Shown here: positions 14,910 to 22,099 of the stretch, piece after piece
Layout: each line of letters starts with the position of its first letter
Position numbering within the stretch: position 1 is the first letter of the stretch
DNA from: Rugosimonospora sp036494675
GTDB taxonomy: Bacteria > Actinomycetota > Actinomycetes > Mycobacteriales > Micromonosporaceae
Assembly: GCA_036494675.1 (NCBI GenBank)
Contig: DASXOA010000163.1
Coordinates: 1-26,875 of the forward strand
Length of the DNA: 26,875 bases
Reading direction: 5' to 3'
Notes under the pieces: model-generated
The model's input: only the letters and a program-made list of their open reading frames with translations
Told to the model about the DNA's origin: nothing
The model's database searches: none
Program-made: the position numbers and the translations under genes

Positions 14910-15692
14910 TCACGCGTCCCGCGCCCGGAGCAGGATCCCGCCGGCGAGCAGCGCACCCACCGCCCACGCGGCCAGCACCCCGAGTCCGGACCAGGGCCCG
15001 ATGGGCAGGTCGGACACCCCGACCGTGGTCTGGACGGCGAGCCCGGCCTCGCTGGGCGCGATCTGCTCGAGGTGCCGCTGCCAGTGCGGGTCGTTGACCA
15101 CGTGCAGCAGGATCGGGAAGAGGTACAGCAGGGCGAGGACGAGCCCGATGGCGGTCGCCGAGTCCCGTACCAGGGTGGCGATGCCGATGCTGAGCAGAGC
15201 GATCAGGGCGAGGTAGAGCACGGATCCCGCGGCGGCGCGCAGCGTCGGTCCGTGCGCCAGCGACAGCGGCGGGTAGCCCTGCGCCACGGTCAGGCCGTTG
15301 CCGGGCAGGATCAGCCGCCCGGCGAGAACGCAGCCGAGCACGGCCACGGTGCCCGCGACCAGTACCAGGCCGGTGACGGTCGCCGCCTTGGCGGCCAGCA
15401 CCGTGGCGCGGCGGGGCACCGCGGTGAACGTGGTGCGGATCATCCCGGTGCCGTACTCGCCGCCGACCGCCAGCACGGCCAGGACGGCGACGACCGCCTG
15501 GCCAAGCTGGATGCCGGAGAGGCTGAGCCGGGTGGCGTCCACGGCCGGAGTGCAGCCCTGAGCCGGGCAGGTCAGCGTCGCGGCCACCAGCGTGCTGAGC
15601 GCCACGGTCGCCGCGATCACGCCGAGCAGCAGCCAGCCCGGGCCGGGCACGGTACGCAGCTTCGTCCACTCCGCGTGCAGCGCCGGCCTCAC
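14910..15692 (-). CDS. ABC-2 type transporter permease
   Basis: 260 residues from GTG 15692, which overlaps the TGA of the preceding permease by 4 bases (GTGA), with GGAGGGA just upstream. It begins ALHAEWTKLRTVPGPGW, the usual AEWTKLR opening of actinobacterial ABC-2 permeases, and has about six membrane segments. GEYGTGMIRTTFTAVPRR is the conserved cytoplasmic coupling motif. It ends in LLRARDA. The second extracytoplasmic region between about 33 and 55 contains two Cys (TCPAQGC). It probably pairs with the upstream permease as a heterodimeric exporter. The substrate is unknown. Confidence 0.88.
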   Translation of the reverse strand: MRPALHAEWTKLRTVPGPGWLLLGVIAATVALSTLVAATLTCPAQGCTPAVDATRLSLSGIQLGQAVVAVLAVLAVGGEYGTGMIRTTFTAVPRRATVLAAKAATVTGLVLVAGTVAVLGCVLAGRLILPGNGLTVAQGYPPLSLAHGPTLRAAAGSVLYLALIALLSIGIATLVRDSATAIGLVLALLYLFPILLHVVNDPHWQRHLEQIAPSEAGLAVQTTVGVSDLPIGPWSGLGVLAAWAVGALLAGGILLRARDA

Positions 15693-17281
15693 GCGTCCCT
15701 CCGGCGCAGCAGGTAGGCGGCGGCGGCCAGGGCGAGCGCGGTCCAGCTGCACAGCACCGCGAACCCGGCCCACGGGGCGAGCGGGTAGAAGCCGAACGCC
15801 GGAGTGAACACGCGACCCACCTGCGGGTACGCGGGGATGCTCTGCTGGATGGCGAACCCGGCCGCCGGGGAGATCCGCAGCAGCCACTGCGACGGCCCCG
15901 CCGGCAGGACCCCGGCGGTCGCGAGGATGTACGGCAGCACGATCAGCACGATCACGGTGGCCACCGCGCCGGCGCTGCGCCGCAGGATCGTACCGACGGC
16001 GAGAGCGAACACGGCGGCGACGGCGAGCAACGCGGCCATGCCGGCGACGACCCGCACCTGGGTGAGCCCCGTGATCGGGTAGATGAAGTTGCCGTTGACG
16101 CGCAGGAAGTGCTCGGTGAGCGGGATGGTGACCGCGACGGCGACCAGGCTCACGACGAACGTGACGGCGCCGATCACCACCGCCTTGGCCGCGAGCACGT
16201 GGCCGCGCCGGGGACTGGCCGCCAGGCTAGTGCGGATCATGCCGCGCCGGTACTCGCCGGTGATGAACAGCACGCCGATGACCACCATCACGGTCAGCGT
16301 GGCGAACGCGCCGGCCAGGGTCTGCTCGATGGTGTCGCCGGAGCCCGCCGGGTCCGGAGCGATGTCGCCGGCGCCGGTGACGGTCAGTGAGTCGCCGGAC
16401 TGCTGGAATCCGCTGGCGCTACGGAGCGCCGGTTCGTCGTCGCCGGTACCGATCGCGTCGCCGGACCAGCCGCCGCCGGACCAGCCGCCGCCCAGGTCGA
16501 CGGTGTCGAACCTCGCGGTGGCCAGCGCCGCGCTGCCGACGACCTGCCCGCCGCCGCCGAGGTGCTGGGTCACGTTCTCCTGCCGGGGAGACGTGGCGAA
16601 CAGTCCGGCCGGTACGGTCGCCGGCAGTCCGGCCAGGCGTACGGTGCCGACTGTCGTCCACGTGGTGCCGTCGGTCGAGGCGTACCCGGTGACGGTGTCG
16701 CCGGTACGGGTCAGGCGCAGCCAGCGCGGGGAGTCCATCGAGACGGTACCGGCCGGGCCGGCCGTGTCGCCGGTGTAGTTGTGCTGCATCCGTACGCCGT
16801 GCGCACCGGTGACCATGATCGCCGCGTAGGCGGAACCCTGCGCGGTGTTCTCCTTGATGATCAGCCCCGCCTTGGCCCACGGCTGCACCTCGGCCGGTTC
16901 GGGCGTCGACGGTGCCGTCGGATCCTGGCCCTGGGGCATCCTGGAGCCGGTCAGCGAGGTGACCCGGGCGGTGATGCTGCCGTCCCCGGCCAGCGACCGG
17001 TGCACGAAGTAGAACCCGTCGGTGACGGCCTCCCCGTCCGGGCCGGTCGGCACGGGCGGGTGGCCGACGATGTCCGGCGTGCCCGGCCCGGTGTTGTACG
17101 AGCTGTGGCTGCCGAGGCCGGTCACCAACCCGAGCAGCACCATCACCAGCAGGGCCACGGCGGTGCCGATGACCCAGCCGCGCACGGTACGGAACTTGGT
17201 CCACTCGGCGCGCAGCACCTGCCGGAAGCCGGCACGCCCGGCCTCGACGCCGGAGCGGTACGGCGTCATCGTGGCGGTCAT
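15689..17281 (-). CDS. ABC-2 type permease with large DUF1349-like extracellular domain
   Basis: 530 residues; the ATG overlaps the ATPase stop (ATGA). It starts with VLRAEWTKFRTVRGWVIG and a first membrane segment (about 37-56), has five more after about 315, and carries the coupling motif GEYRRGMIRTSLAASPRR. Between them lie about 250 outside residues. DGFYFVHRSLAGDGSITARV, AKAGLIIKENTAQGSAYAAI, RWLRLTRTGDTVTGYASTDG and TTWTTVG match the concanavalin-like DUF1349 (regulation-of-enolase-like) jelly-roll fold, followed by a Gly/Trp/Ser linker (GGGWSGGGWSGD). Such domains usually bind glycans or similar ligands, so the exporter may sense or capture something at the surface (inference). Normal ABC-2 permeases of this group are about 250-280 residues. 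Confidence 0.88.
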   Translation of the reverse strand: MTATMTPYRSGVEAGRAGFRQVLRAEWTKFRTVRGWVIGTAVALLVMVLLGLVTGLGSHSSYNTGPGTPDIVGHPPVPTGPDGEAVTDGFYFVHRSLAGDGSITARVTSLTGSRMPQGQDPTAPSTPEPAEVQPWAKAGLIIKENTAQGSAYAAIMVTGAHGVRMQHNYTGDTAGPAGTVSMDSPRWLRLTRTGDTVTGYASTDGTTWTTVGTVRLAGLPATVPAGLFATSPRQENVTQHLGGGGQVVGSAALATARFDTVDLGGGWSGGGWSGDAIGTGDDEPALRSASGFQQSGDSLTVTGAGDIAPDPAGSGDTIEQTLAGAFATLTVMVVIGVLFITGEYRRGMIRTSLAASPRRGHVLAAKAVVIGAVTFVVSLVAVAVTIPLTEHFLRVNGNFIYPITGLTQVRVVAGMAALLAVAAVFALAVGTILRRSAGAVATVIVLIVLPYILATAGVLPAGPSQWLLRISPAAGFAIQQSIPAYPQVGRVFTPAFGFYPLAPWAGFAVLCSWTALALAAAAYLLRRRDA

Positions 17282-18236
17282 CGCGCCGCCTCCTCAGTGT
17301 CGGCGGCCAGATGGTCGGCGGCCAGCGGGGCGGCACGGTACTCGACGGAGTCACGGGTCAGCTCCATGTACGCCTCCTCCAGGGTGGCTCGGTGCGAGGA
17401 AATCTCGGAGAACGGCACCCCGGCCTCGCCGAGCACCGCGACGATCCGCTCCCCGGGCAGGCCGGCGATGGTGAGCGTGTCGCGGTCGGTGGCCGCGACC
17501 GTGGCACCGGCCCGGGCCAGGACGGTCATCGCCTCGGTACGGGCGGTGGTACGCACGGTGACCCGGTCGCCCGAGGCGGCGGCGATCAGAGCCTCGACGC
17601 TGGTATCGGCGACGACCCGGCCGCGGCCGACCACCACGAGGTGGCTGGCGCTGTCCTGCAGTTCGCTCATCAGATGGCTGGAGACCAGTACGGCCCGGCC
17701 CTCGGCGGCCAGCCCGCGCAGGAAACCGCGGATCCACACGATGCCCTCCGGGTCCAGGCCGTTGAACGGCTCGTCGAGCATCAGCACCGGAGGGTCGCCG
17801 AGCAGCGCGGCGGCGATCCCGAGCCGCTGGCGCATGCCCAGCGAGTACCCGCCCGCCCTGCGCCGCGCCGCCTTGGGCATGCCGGTCTCTCCAGGACCGC
17901 GTCGACCCGCCCGGCGCTCAGGCCCTGGGAGTGCGCCAGCCACAGCAGGTGGTTGCGGCCGCTGCGGGCCGGGTGCAGGGCGGCGGCGTCCAGCAGCGCG
18001 CCGACGTGCTGCAACGGGCGGCGCAGCCGGTGGTACGGCCGCCCGCCGATGAGTGCGGTCCCCTCGTCCGCGCTGTCCAGGCTCAGGATCACCCGCATGG
18101 TGGTGGACTTACCGGCACCGTTGGGCCCGACGAATCCGGTGACCTGACCCGGGGCCACGGTGAAGGACATCCCGTCCAGTGCCACGGTCGAGCCGAACCG
18201 CTTGCGCAGGCCGGTGACATCAATGGTCGCTTCCAT
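17278..18236 (-). pseudogene. ABC transporter ATP-binding subunit, split by a one-base frameshift
   Basis: The first frame (ATG 18236) carries VTGLRKRFGSTVALDG and Walker A GPNGAGKST (37-45), then runs to SAGRVDAVLE. There the normal continuation, ETGMPKAARRRAGGYSLG, shifts to another frame, which holds the signature YSLGMRQRLGIA, Walker B VLMLDEP and the H-loop SSHLMSEL, and ends at 17278. The break is at about 17886-17893, where the minus strand reads GGAGAGACC; GGAGGAGACC would restore one frame, so one G seems missing. The rest is intact and the residues are those of DrrA/CcmA-like exporter ATPases. Either a recent mutation, a sequencing error, or -1 slippage at this site. It heads an operon with both permeases. 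Confidence 0.85.
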
Positions 18237-18243
18237 GTCACGC

Positions 18244-18249
18244 ACCGTA
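18244..18249 (-). promoter_or_regulatory. -10 element for leaderless ABC operon transcript
   Basis: On the minus strand TACGGT is followed by 7 bases and the ATG at 18236. No ribosome site precedes this ATG. The longer frame from GTG 18245 is therefore unlikely to be the true start. Confidence 0.5.
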
Positions 18250-18338
18250 TGCGGCGGCGCCCCGACCGGTCGTCACGCCGGGGAGCCATCTTCGCGCTCA
18301 CTGACGCCAGGGAGGCCGTCGCCGCACTCCCTCCCACG

Positions 18339-18356
18339 AGGGACGGCGGCGTCCCT
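18339..18356. promoter_or_regulatory. Inverted repeat between ABC operon and two-component genes
   Basis: AGGGACG-GCGG-CGTCCCT, a 7-bp dyad with 4-base spacer, in the 166-base divergent region. CTGACGCC occurs on both sides (18301, 18355). It could be the binding site of the response regulator encoded downstream (inference from position only). Confidence 0.4.
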
Positions 18357-18389
18357 GACGCCGGTGACGCCATCCGCCCCGTCCGCGGC

Positions 18390-18395
18390 GACAAT
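18390..18395 (+). promoter_or_regulatory. -10 element for leaderless histidine kinase transcript
   Basis: GACAAT ends 7 bases before GTG 18403. It overlaps the in-frame ATG 18394, which favours the GTG as the true start. Confidence 0.45.
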
Positions 18396-18402
18396 GGCCT
18401 AC

Positions 18403-19596
18403 GTGGGGATAGCGCCGATCGACGCCACCGGCTGGGTGCACCGGGGCCAGCGGATCGTGGTGACGCCGTACGCGACGGCCGTCACGGGTGCGCTGCTCGG
18501 GCTGGCCGCGGTCGTCGAGTCGGCCGCCCGGCTCGTGGGTACCCGCGAGATCGGCGCGTACATCCTCCTGCTCTGCCTGATCGGCCTGGCCACCACGGCG
18601 CCGGTGGCCTTGCCGCACCGCACGGTCGCGGCGCTGGCGGCCACGGCCGCGAGCGTGCTCAGCCTGGCCGCGTTCCAGACGCTGACCGGCGCCGGCATCG
18701 CGGCCCAGGTGATCGTCGCGTACCTGGTCGGCCGGGCCGGCCAGCCGCCGGCCGCGGTGCTGCTCGGCACCCCGTACCTGGTGCTGGCGCTCACCGACCC
18801 GGCCGACCGGTACGTCCGGGTCGTCGCCGTCGTGCTGGCATCGCTCGTACCGCTGGCGGCCGGGGCCGGCATCGCCCGGCGGGTACGGCAGGAGGACGCC
18901 GAGAGCCGGGCCGCCCGGCACGCGATGGCCGGCACGCTGCTGGAACACACGGCCCGCCGGGAACGGGCCCGGATCGCCCGCGAACTCCACGACGTCGTGG
19001 CCCACCACATCTCCATGATCGCCGTGCAGGCCGAGAACGCCCGGCTGACCACCCCCGGGATGCCTGGCGCCGGGGCCCAGCGGCTGTCCGCGATCGGCGA
19101 CACCGCGCGCTCCGCGCTCACCGAGATGCGCCGCCTGCTCGGCGTGCTGCGCGAGGACTCCGCCACCGATGCCGCCGACCGGCGACCGCAGCCGGGCCTG
19201 CGGCAGCTCAACGAACTGCTCGACGAGGCGCGCGACGCCACCGGCGCCGGTACCCGCCTGATCCTGCACGGCGCGCCGGTCGCCCTCGATCCCGGCGTGG
19301 AGTTGGCCGCGTACCGCATCATCCAGGAGGCCCTCACCAACTCCCGGCGACACGCCCCGGGCGCCGCCGTCGACGTGGAGTTGCGCTACACCGACGGCGG
19401 CCTGCGGCTGCTCATCCGCGACAACGGGCCGGGCCCGTCGGCACCGGCCGGGGCCGGCGGCCACGGGCTGCTCGGCATGCGCGAACGAGCCGCCGCGGTC
19501 GGCGGTGAGCTGCGCACCGGCACGGCCGGCACGGACGGCACCGGCGGCTTCGTCGTCGAGGCGACGCTGCCCGTCACCAGGGACGACATCCGATGA
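18403..19596 (+). CDS. Sensor histidine kinase, NarL/DesK group (HisKA_3)
   Basis: 397 residues from GTG 18403, 400 from ATG 18394; neither has a ribosome site and promoter geometry favours the GTG. About five or six membrane segments fill residues 20-155 with almost no outside loop, suggesting sensing within the membrane. A short linker leads to the HisKA_3 dimerisation motif RERARIARELHDVVAHH with phospho-acceptor H196. The ATPase domain has the N-box IIQEALTNSRRHAPG, the G1 box DNGPGP and GHGLLGMRERAAAVGGEL. The stop overlaps the response regulator start (ATGA). It is divergent from an ABC-2 exporter, the common DesKR/LiaRS-like arrangement in which the pair controls the transporter under membrane or antibiotic stress (inference). 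Confidence 0.92.
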   Translation: MGIAPIDATGWVHRGQRIVVTPYATAVTGALLGLAAVVESAARLVGTREIGAYILLLCLIGLATTAPVALPHRTVAALAATAASVLSLAAFQTLTGAGIAAQVIVAYLVGRAGQPPAAVLLGTPYLVLALTDPADRYVRVVAVVLASLVPLAAGAGIARRVRQEDAESRAARHAMAGTLLEHTARRERARIARELHDVVAHHISMIAVQAENARLTTPGMPGAGAQRLSAIGDTARSALTEMRRLLGVLREDSATDAADRRPQPGLRQLNELLDEARDATGAGTRLILHGAPVALDPGVELAAYRIIQEALTNSRRHAPGAAVDVELRYTDGGLRLLIRDNGPGPSAPAGAGGHGLLGMRERAAAVGGELRTGTAGTDGTGGFVVEATLPVTRDDIR

Positions 19597-20279
19597 GCGC
19601 GGCCGCCCCGGCGATCCGGCTGGTCGTCGCCGACGACCACGAGGTGGTCCGCAGCGGGTTCGCCGGACTCCTGGACACCCAGCCCGACTTCACCGTCGTG
19701 GGTACGGCCGCCGACGGTACCGAGGCGGTCCGCGTCTGCCGCGACCAGAGCCCGGACGTCGTACTCATGGACGTGCGCATGCCCGGGATGGACGGCATCG
19801 AGGCCACCCGCCAACTCACCCGGTCGCCGGCCGGTGACCGCCCGCGGGTGCTCATCCTCACCACCTTCGATCTGGACGAGTACGTCTACGACGCGATCCG
19901 GGCCGGCGCCAGCGGCTTCCTGCTCAAGGACGTCACCGCGGAACGGCTCTTCGACGCGGTACGGGTCATCGCGGCCGGCGAGGCTCTGCTCGCGCCGACC
20001 GTGACCCGGCGCCTGATCAGCGAGTTCGCCGCCCTGCACCGGCCCGGCACCCCGCCGGTCGCGGCGCTCTCGGCGCTCACCCCCCGGGAGACCCAGGTCC
20101 TGCGGCTGGTCGCCGAGGGACTGTCCAACCCGGAGATCGCGGCCCGGCTCACGGTCACCGAGGAGACCGTGAAGACCCACGTCAGCCGGATGTTGACCAA
20201 GCTGGGGCTACGCGACCGGACCCAGGCCGTCGTCGCCGCGTACGAGACCGGGCTGGTGGTGCCCCGCTCGCTGTCATGA
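19593..20279 (+). CDS. NarL/FixJ-family response regulator
   Basis: 228 residues. Receiver domain: acidic pocket ADDHEVVRSG, phospho-acceptor D60 in DVVLMDVRMPGMDG, conserved Thr and Lys in LTTFDLDEYVY and LLKDVTAERL. The C-terminal LuxR helix-turn-helix spans about 155-218: LTPRETQVLRLVAEGLSNPE and VKTHVSRMLTKLGLRDRTQ. It is translationally coupled to the kinase through a 4-base overlap and probably regulates the divergent ABC operon. Its last 6 bases overlap the end of the convergent methyltransferase gene. Confidence 0.94.
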   Translation: MSAAAPAIRLVVADDHEVVRSGFAGLLDTQPDFTVVGTAADGTEAVRVCRDQSPDVVLMDVRMPGMDGIEATRQLTRSPAGDRPRVLILTTFDLDEYVYDAIRAGASGFLLKDVTAERLFDAVRVIAAGEALLAPTVTRRLISEFAALHRPGTPPVAALSALTPRETQVLRLVAEGLSNPEIAARLTVTEETVKTHVSRMLTKLGLRDRTQAVVAAYETGLVVPRSLS

Positions 20280-21011
20280 GGCCGTCGCCCGGTGGACCTG
20301 GGTCAGGTGCGGCATCGCGAAGCGGCCGGTCAGCCCGGAGGTGTCGATGAGCCCCCGCACGGCGTCGACCAGATCGCGCCGCTCCTGAGCGGTGGCGACC
20401 AGGTACGGCGACCGGGTGGTGGCCACCGCCACGAGATCCTCCGGCGTCAGCCACACCTCGTGCCGGAACTCGGCCCACCTCACCGGGCCGAAGCGCTCCC
20501 CGAAGTCCAGGGCCGGCGGCTCGGCCCCCGCCCCGGTCACCGCCGCCGGACCGTCGATGATCTCGGCGAACCGTACCGTCCACGGCACGTCCGGGTCGGC
20601 CAGGTTCCACAGCGCCGCGAACACCCCACCCGGCCGCAGTACCCGCGCGATCTCCGCGTGCGCACGGTCGGCGTCGAACCAGTGGTACGCCTGCCCCGCC
20701 ACAACCGCGTCCACCGACCGGTCGGGCAGCGGGATCTCCTCGGCCGTACCGGCGAGCACGCTGACGCCCGGGCTCGCCTCCACCAGCCGGGCGCCCATGG
20801 CATCGTCCGGCTCGACAGCGATCACCTCGTGGCCCAGCCGGCCCAGCAGCCGGCTGAGGATCCCGGTCCCGGCGCCGAGGTCCGCGACCCGCAGCGGCCG
20901 CTCGCCCAGGGCCCAGGTCACCGCGTCGGCCGGATAACCGGGACGGTACCTGTCGTAGCGCTGCGCGGCGGCGCCGAAGGAGCGTGCGTGGCGGTCGGTC
21001 GCGTCGGTCAC
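20274..21011 (-). CDS. Class I SAM-dependent methyltransferase
   Basis: 245 residues from GTG 21011. It begins VTDATDRHARSFGAAAQRYD and has motif I VADLGAGTGILSRLL, the acidic end of strand 2 in VIAVEPDDAM, AGTAEEIPLPD, VVAGQAYHWFD and LRPGGVFAALWN, typical of the UbiE/Methyltransf_11 group. The small-molecule or other substrate cannot be predicted; such proteins are often annotated as trans-aconitate-like methyltransferases. A -10-like TATCAT ends 6 bases before the GTG, so it is probably leaderless. It is divergent from the TfoX-like gene and converges on the response regulator. Confidence 0.9.
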   Translation of the reverse strand: MTDATDRHARSFGAAAQRYDRYRPGYPADAVTWALGERPLRVADLGAGTGILSRLLGRLGHEVIAVEPDDAMGARLVEASPGVSVLAGTAEEIPLPDRSVDAVVAGQAYHWFDADRAHAEIARVLRPGGVFAALWNLADPDVPWTVRFAEIIDGPAAVTGAGAEPPALDFGERFGPVRWAEFRHEVWLTPEDLVAVATTRSPYLVATAQERRDLVDAVRGLIDTSGLTGRFAMPHLTQVHRATAS

Positions 21012-21017
21012 CGGGCC

Positions 21018-21023
21018 ATGATA
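21018..21023 (-). promoter_or_regulatory. -10 element for leaderless methyltransferase transcript
   Basis: Minus-strand TATCAT is followed by 6 bases and the GTG at 21011. Only 48 bases separate the two divergent start codons here. Confidence 0.45.
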
Positions 21024-21046
21024 GGAGCCGGCTCGGACGTCGCGGA

Positions 21047-21052
21047 TATCGT
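21047..21052 (+). promoter_or_regulatory. -10 element for leaderless TfoX-like transcript
   Basis: TATCGT is followed by 7 bases and ATG 21060; no ribosome site is present. Confidence 0.5.
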
Positions 21053-21059
21053 GCGGGAC

Positions 21060-21386
21060 ATGCCTGTGATTCCTTCCGAGGAGCGGTTCGAGCGGCTCGT
21101 CGACGAGTTCCTCGCGCACGACGGCGTGACGCCGCCATCGCCCGGCCGTGGCTTCGGGTCGAGCGCGCTGCGCTACCGCGGCAAGATCTTCGCCATGCAC
21201 GTCCGCGGGGAACTGGTCCTGAAGCTGCCCAGGGCCCGGGTCGACGCGCTCATCGCCGACGGCGCCGGTGTCCGGTTCGACGCGAACAAGGGCACCCCGA
21301 TGAAGGAGTGGTTCCGCCTGGCGCCGGCGTCGCCACTGGACTGGTCGGCGCTGGCCCGGGAGGCGTTCGACTTCGCCCGGGGGTAG
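21060..21386 (+). CDS. TfoX N-terminal-domain-like protein
   Basis: 108 residues. GFGSSALRYRGKIFAMHVRG, ELVLKLPRARVDALIADGAG and GTPMKEWFRLAP match the single-domain TfoX-N/Sxy-like proteins common in actinomycetes; full TfoX has a second, C-terminal domain that is absent. True TfoX regulates competence in proteobacteria, but these short homologues have no established role. It is divergent from the methyltransferase. Confidence 0.82.
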   Translation: MPVIPSEERFERLVDEFLAHDGVTPPSPGRGFGSSALRYRGKIFAMHVRGELVLKLPRARVDALIADGAGVRFDANKGTPMKEWFRLAPASPLDWSALAREAFDFARG

Positions 21387-21436
21387 CCGGCCAGACTTGT
21401 CGATCATCCGGTGAGCGCTCACACCCGTGGCTTGGT

Positions 21437-21475
21437 GCGACATCACAGGTCGCTGAGGGTCATCCTTGATGTCGC
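21437..21475. promoter_or_regulatory. Long-spaced inverted repeat before the small membrane protein
   Basis: GCGACATCA (21437-21445) and TGATGTCGC (21467-21475) are perfect 9-bp inverted arms with a 21-base spacer. The right arm overlaps TTGATG, a possible -35. The arms are about 30 bases apart centre to centre, near three helical turns, so a repressor could bind both on one DNA face. Confidence 0.5.
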
Positions 21476-21541
21476 GCTGGCAGGAGTGTGTCACTGTGGA
21501 GACCGGAGCGGAATGTGTTCCGCCGGGACGGAGATGTTCGG

Positions 21542-21787
21542 ATGAACGCCGCGAAGCTGCTCGCCTGGGTGGTCCTGCCGGTGGTCGGCCTGGTGCTCGC
21601 CGGAATGCTGGCGATCTGGGTGCTACACCTGTTCTTGGGACTGTTTTTCTACATCGTCGTCGGCGCGCTGGTCGTGGGCGGCGCCACCTACCTGTACCGG
21701 CGGACGAAGCGGGCCGTAGGCCCGGGCACCCGTACCCGCCGCCGGATCGACGCGGCCGCCGAGACGTACCGGATGCGCAACCGGTAA
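21542..21787 (+). CDS. Small membrane protein, function unknown
   Basis: 81 residues; ATG 21542 with GGAG (21530-21533) 8 bases upstream. Residues about 4-52 are almost wholly hydrophobic (KLLAWVVLPVVGLVLAGMLA, then IWVLHLFLGLFFYIVVGALVV), enough for two membrane passes, followed by YLYRRTKR and an Arg-rich cytoplasmic tail ending RRRIDAAAETYRMRNR. I do not recognise a family. Confidence 0.75.
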   Translation: MNAAKLLAWVVLPVVGLVLAGMLAIWVLHLFLGLFFYIVVGALVVGGATYLYRRTKRAVGPGTRTRRRIDAAAETYRMRNR

Positions 21788-21831
21788 GGATCGATCGTCC
21801 GGATCAGCGACCAGCCCGTACACGAGATAGA

Positions 21832-21867
21832 GGAAGCCCCCCGGCGTGATGCAGAGGGGCTCCTTTT
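21832..21867 (+). terminator. Intrinsic terminator after the small membrane protein gene
   Basis: GGAAGCCCC (21832-21840) and GGGGCTCC (21856-21863) form a stem with one bulged A, followed by TTTT. This is the best U-tract terminator in the window. Confidence 0.75.
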
Positions 21868-21879
21868 CGCATTGTGGGG

Positions 21880-21957
21880 TCAGTGCTGCTTGACGTCCTC
21901 GATCAACGCCCGCCACGCCTCACGGTCAAGGCTGGGTACGGGTCCGTCCGGGTGCTT
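21880..21957 (-). pseudogene. C-terminal remnant of a DUF397 protein
   Basis: The minus frame ending with TGA at 21880 reads KHPDGPVPSLDREAWRALIE then DVKQH, which matches the end of DUF397 proteins (kdPdGPvLtfdreaWraFvd.VK). The conserved N-terminal W-S-S-x-S and Cys-V-E-V-A parts are missing and upstream codons in this frame meet a stop within about 60 bases. DUF397 genes in actinomycetes usually sit next to XRE/MmyB regulators. The remaining 21958-22099 shows no convincing gene. Confidence 0.55.
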
Positions 21958-22099
21958 GCGACCTGGCCATGACCCCCGGCTTCTCCGCGGAGATGGTCTT
22001 CAAGCGATTCCTGGCCTGGGCCGGACCCCTGGAATCTGACGGTCGCCCGGCCTGGGCGCGAGTCGCCTTCCCCGGCACTGCCTCCCCCCCGGCCGTGCC

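Noticed and set aside
18237..18245. GTG start 3 codons upstream for the ABC ATPase
   Set aside because: The TACGGT -10 element would then overlap the start codon; ATG 18236 fits the leaderless spacing and the family N-terminus.
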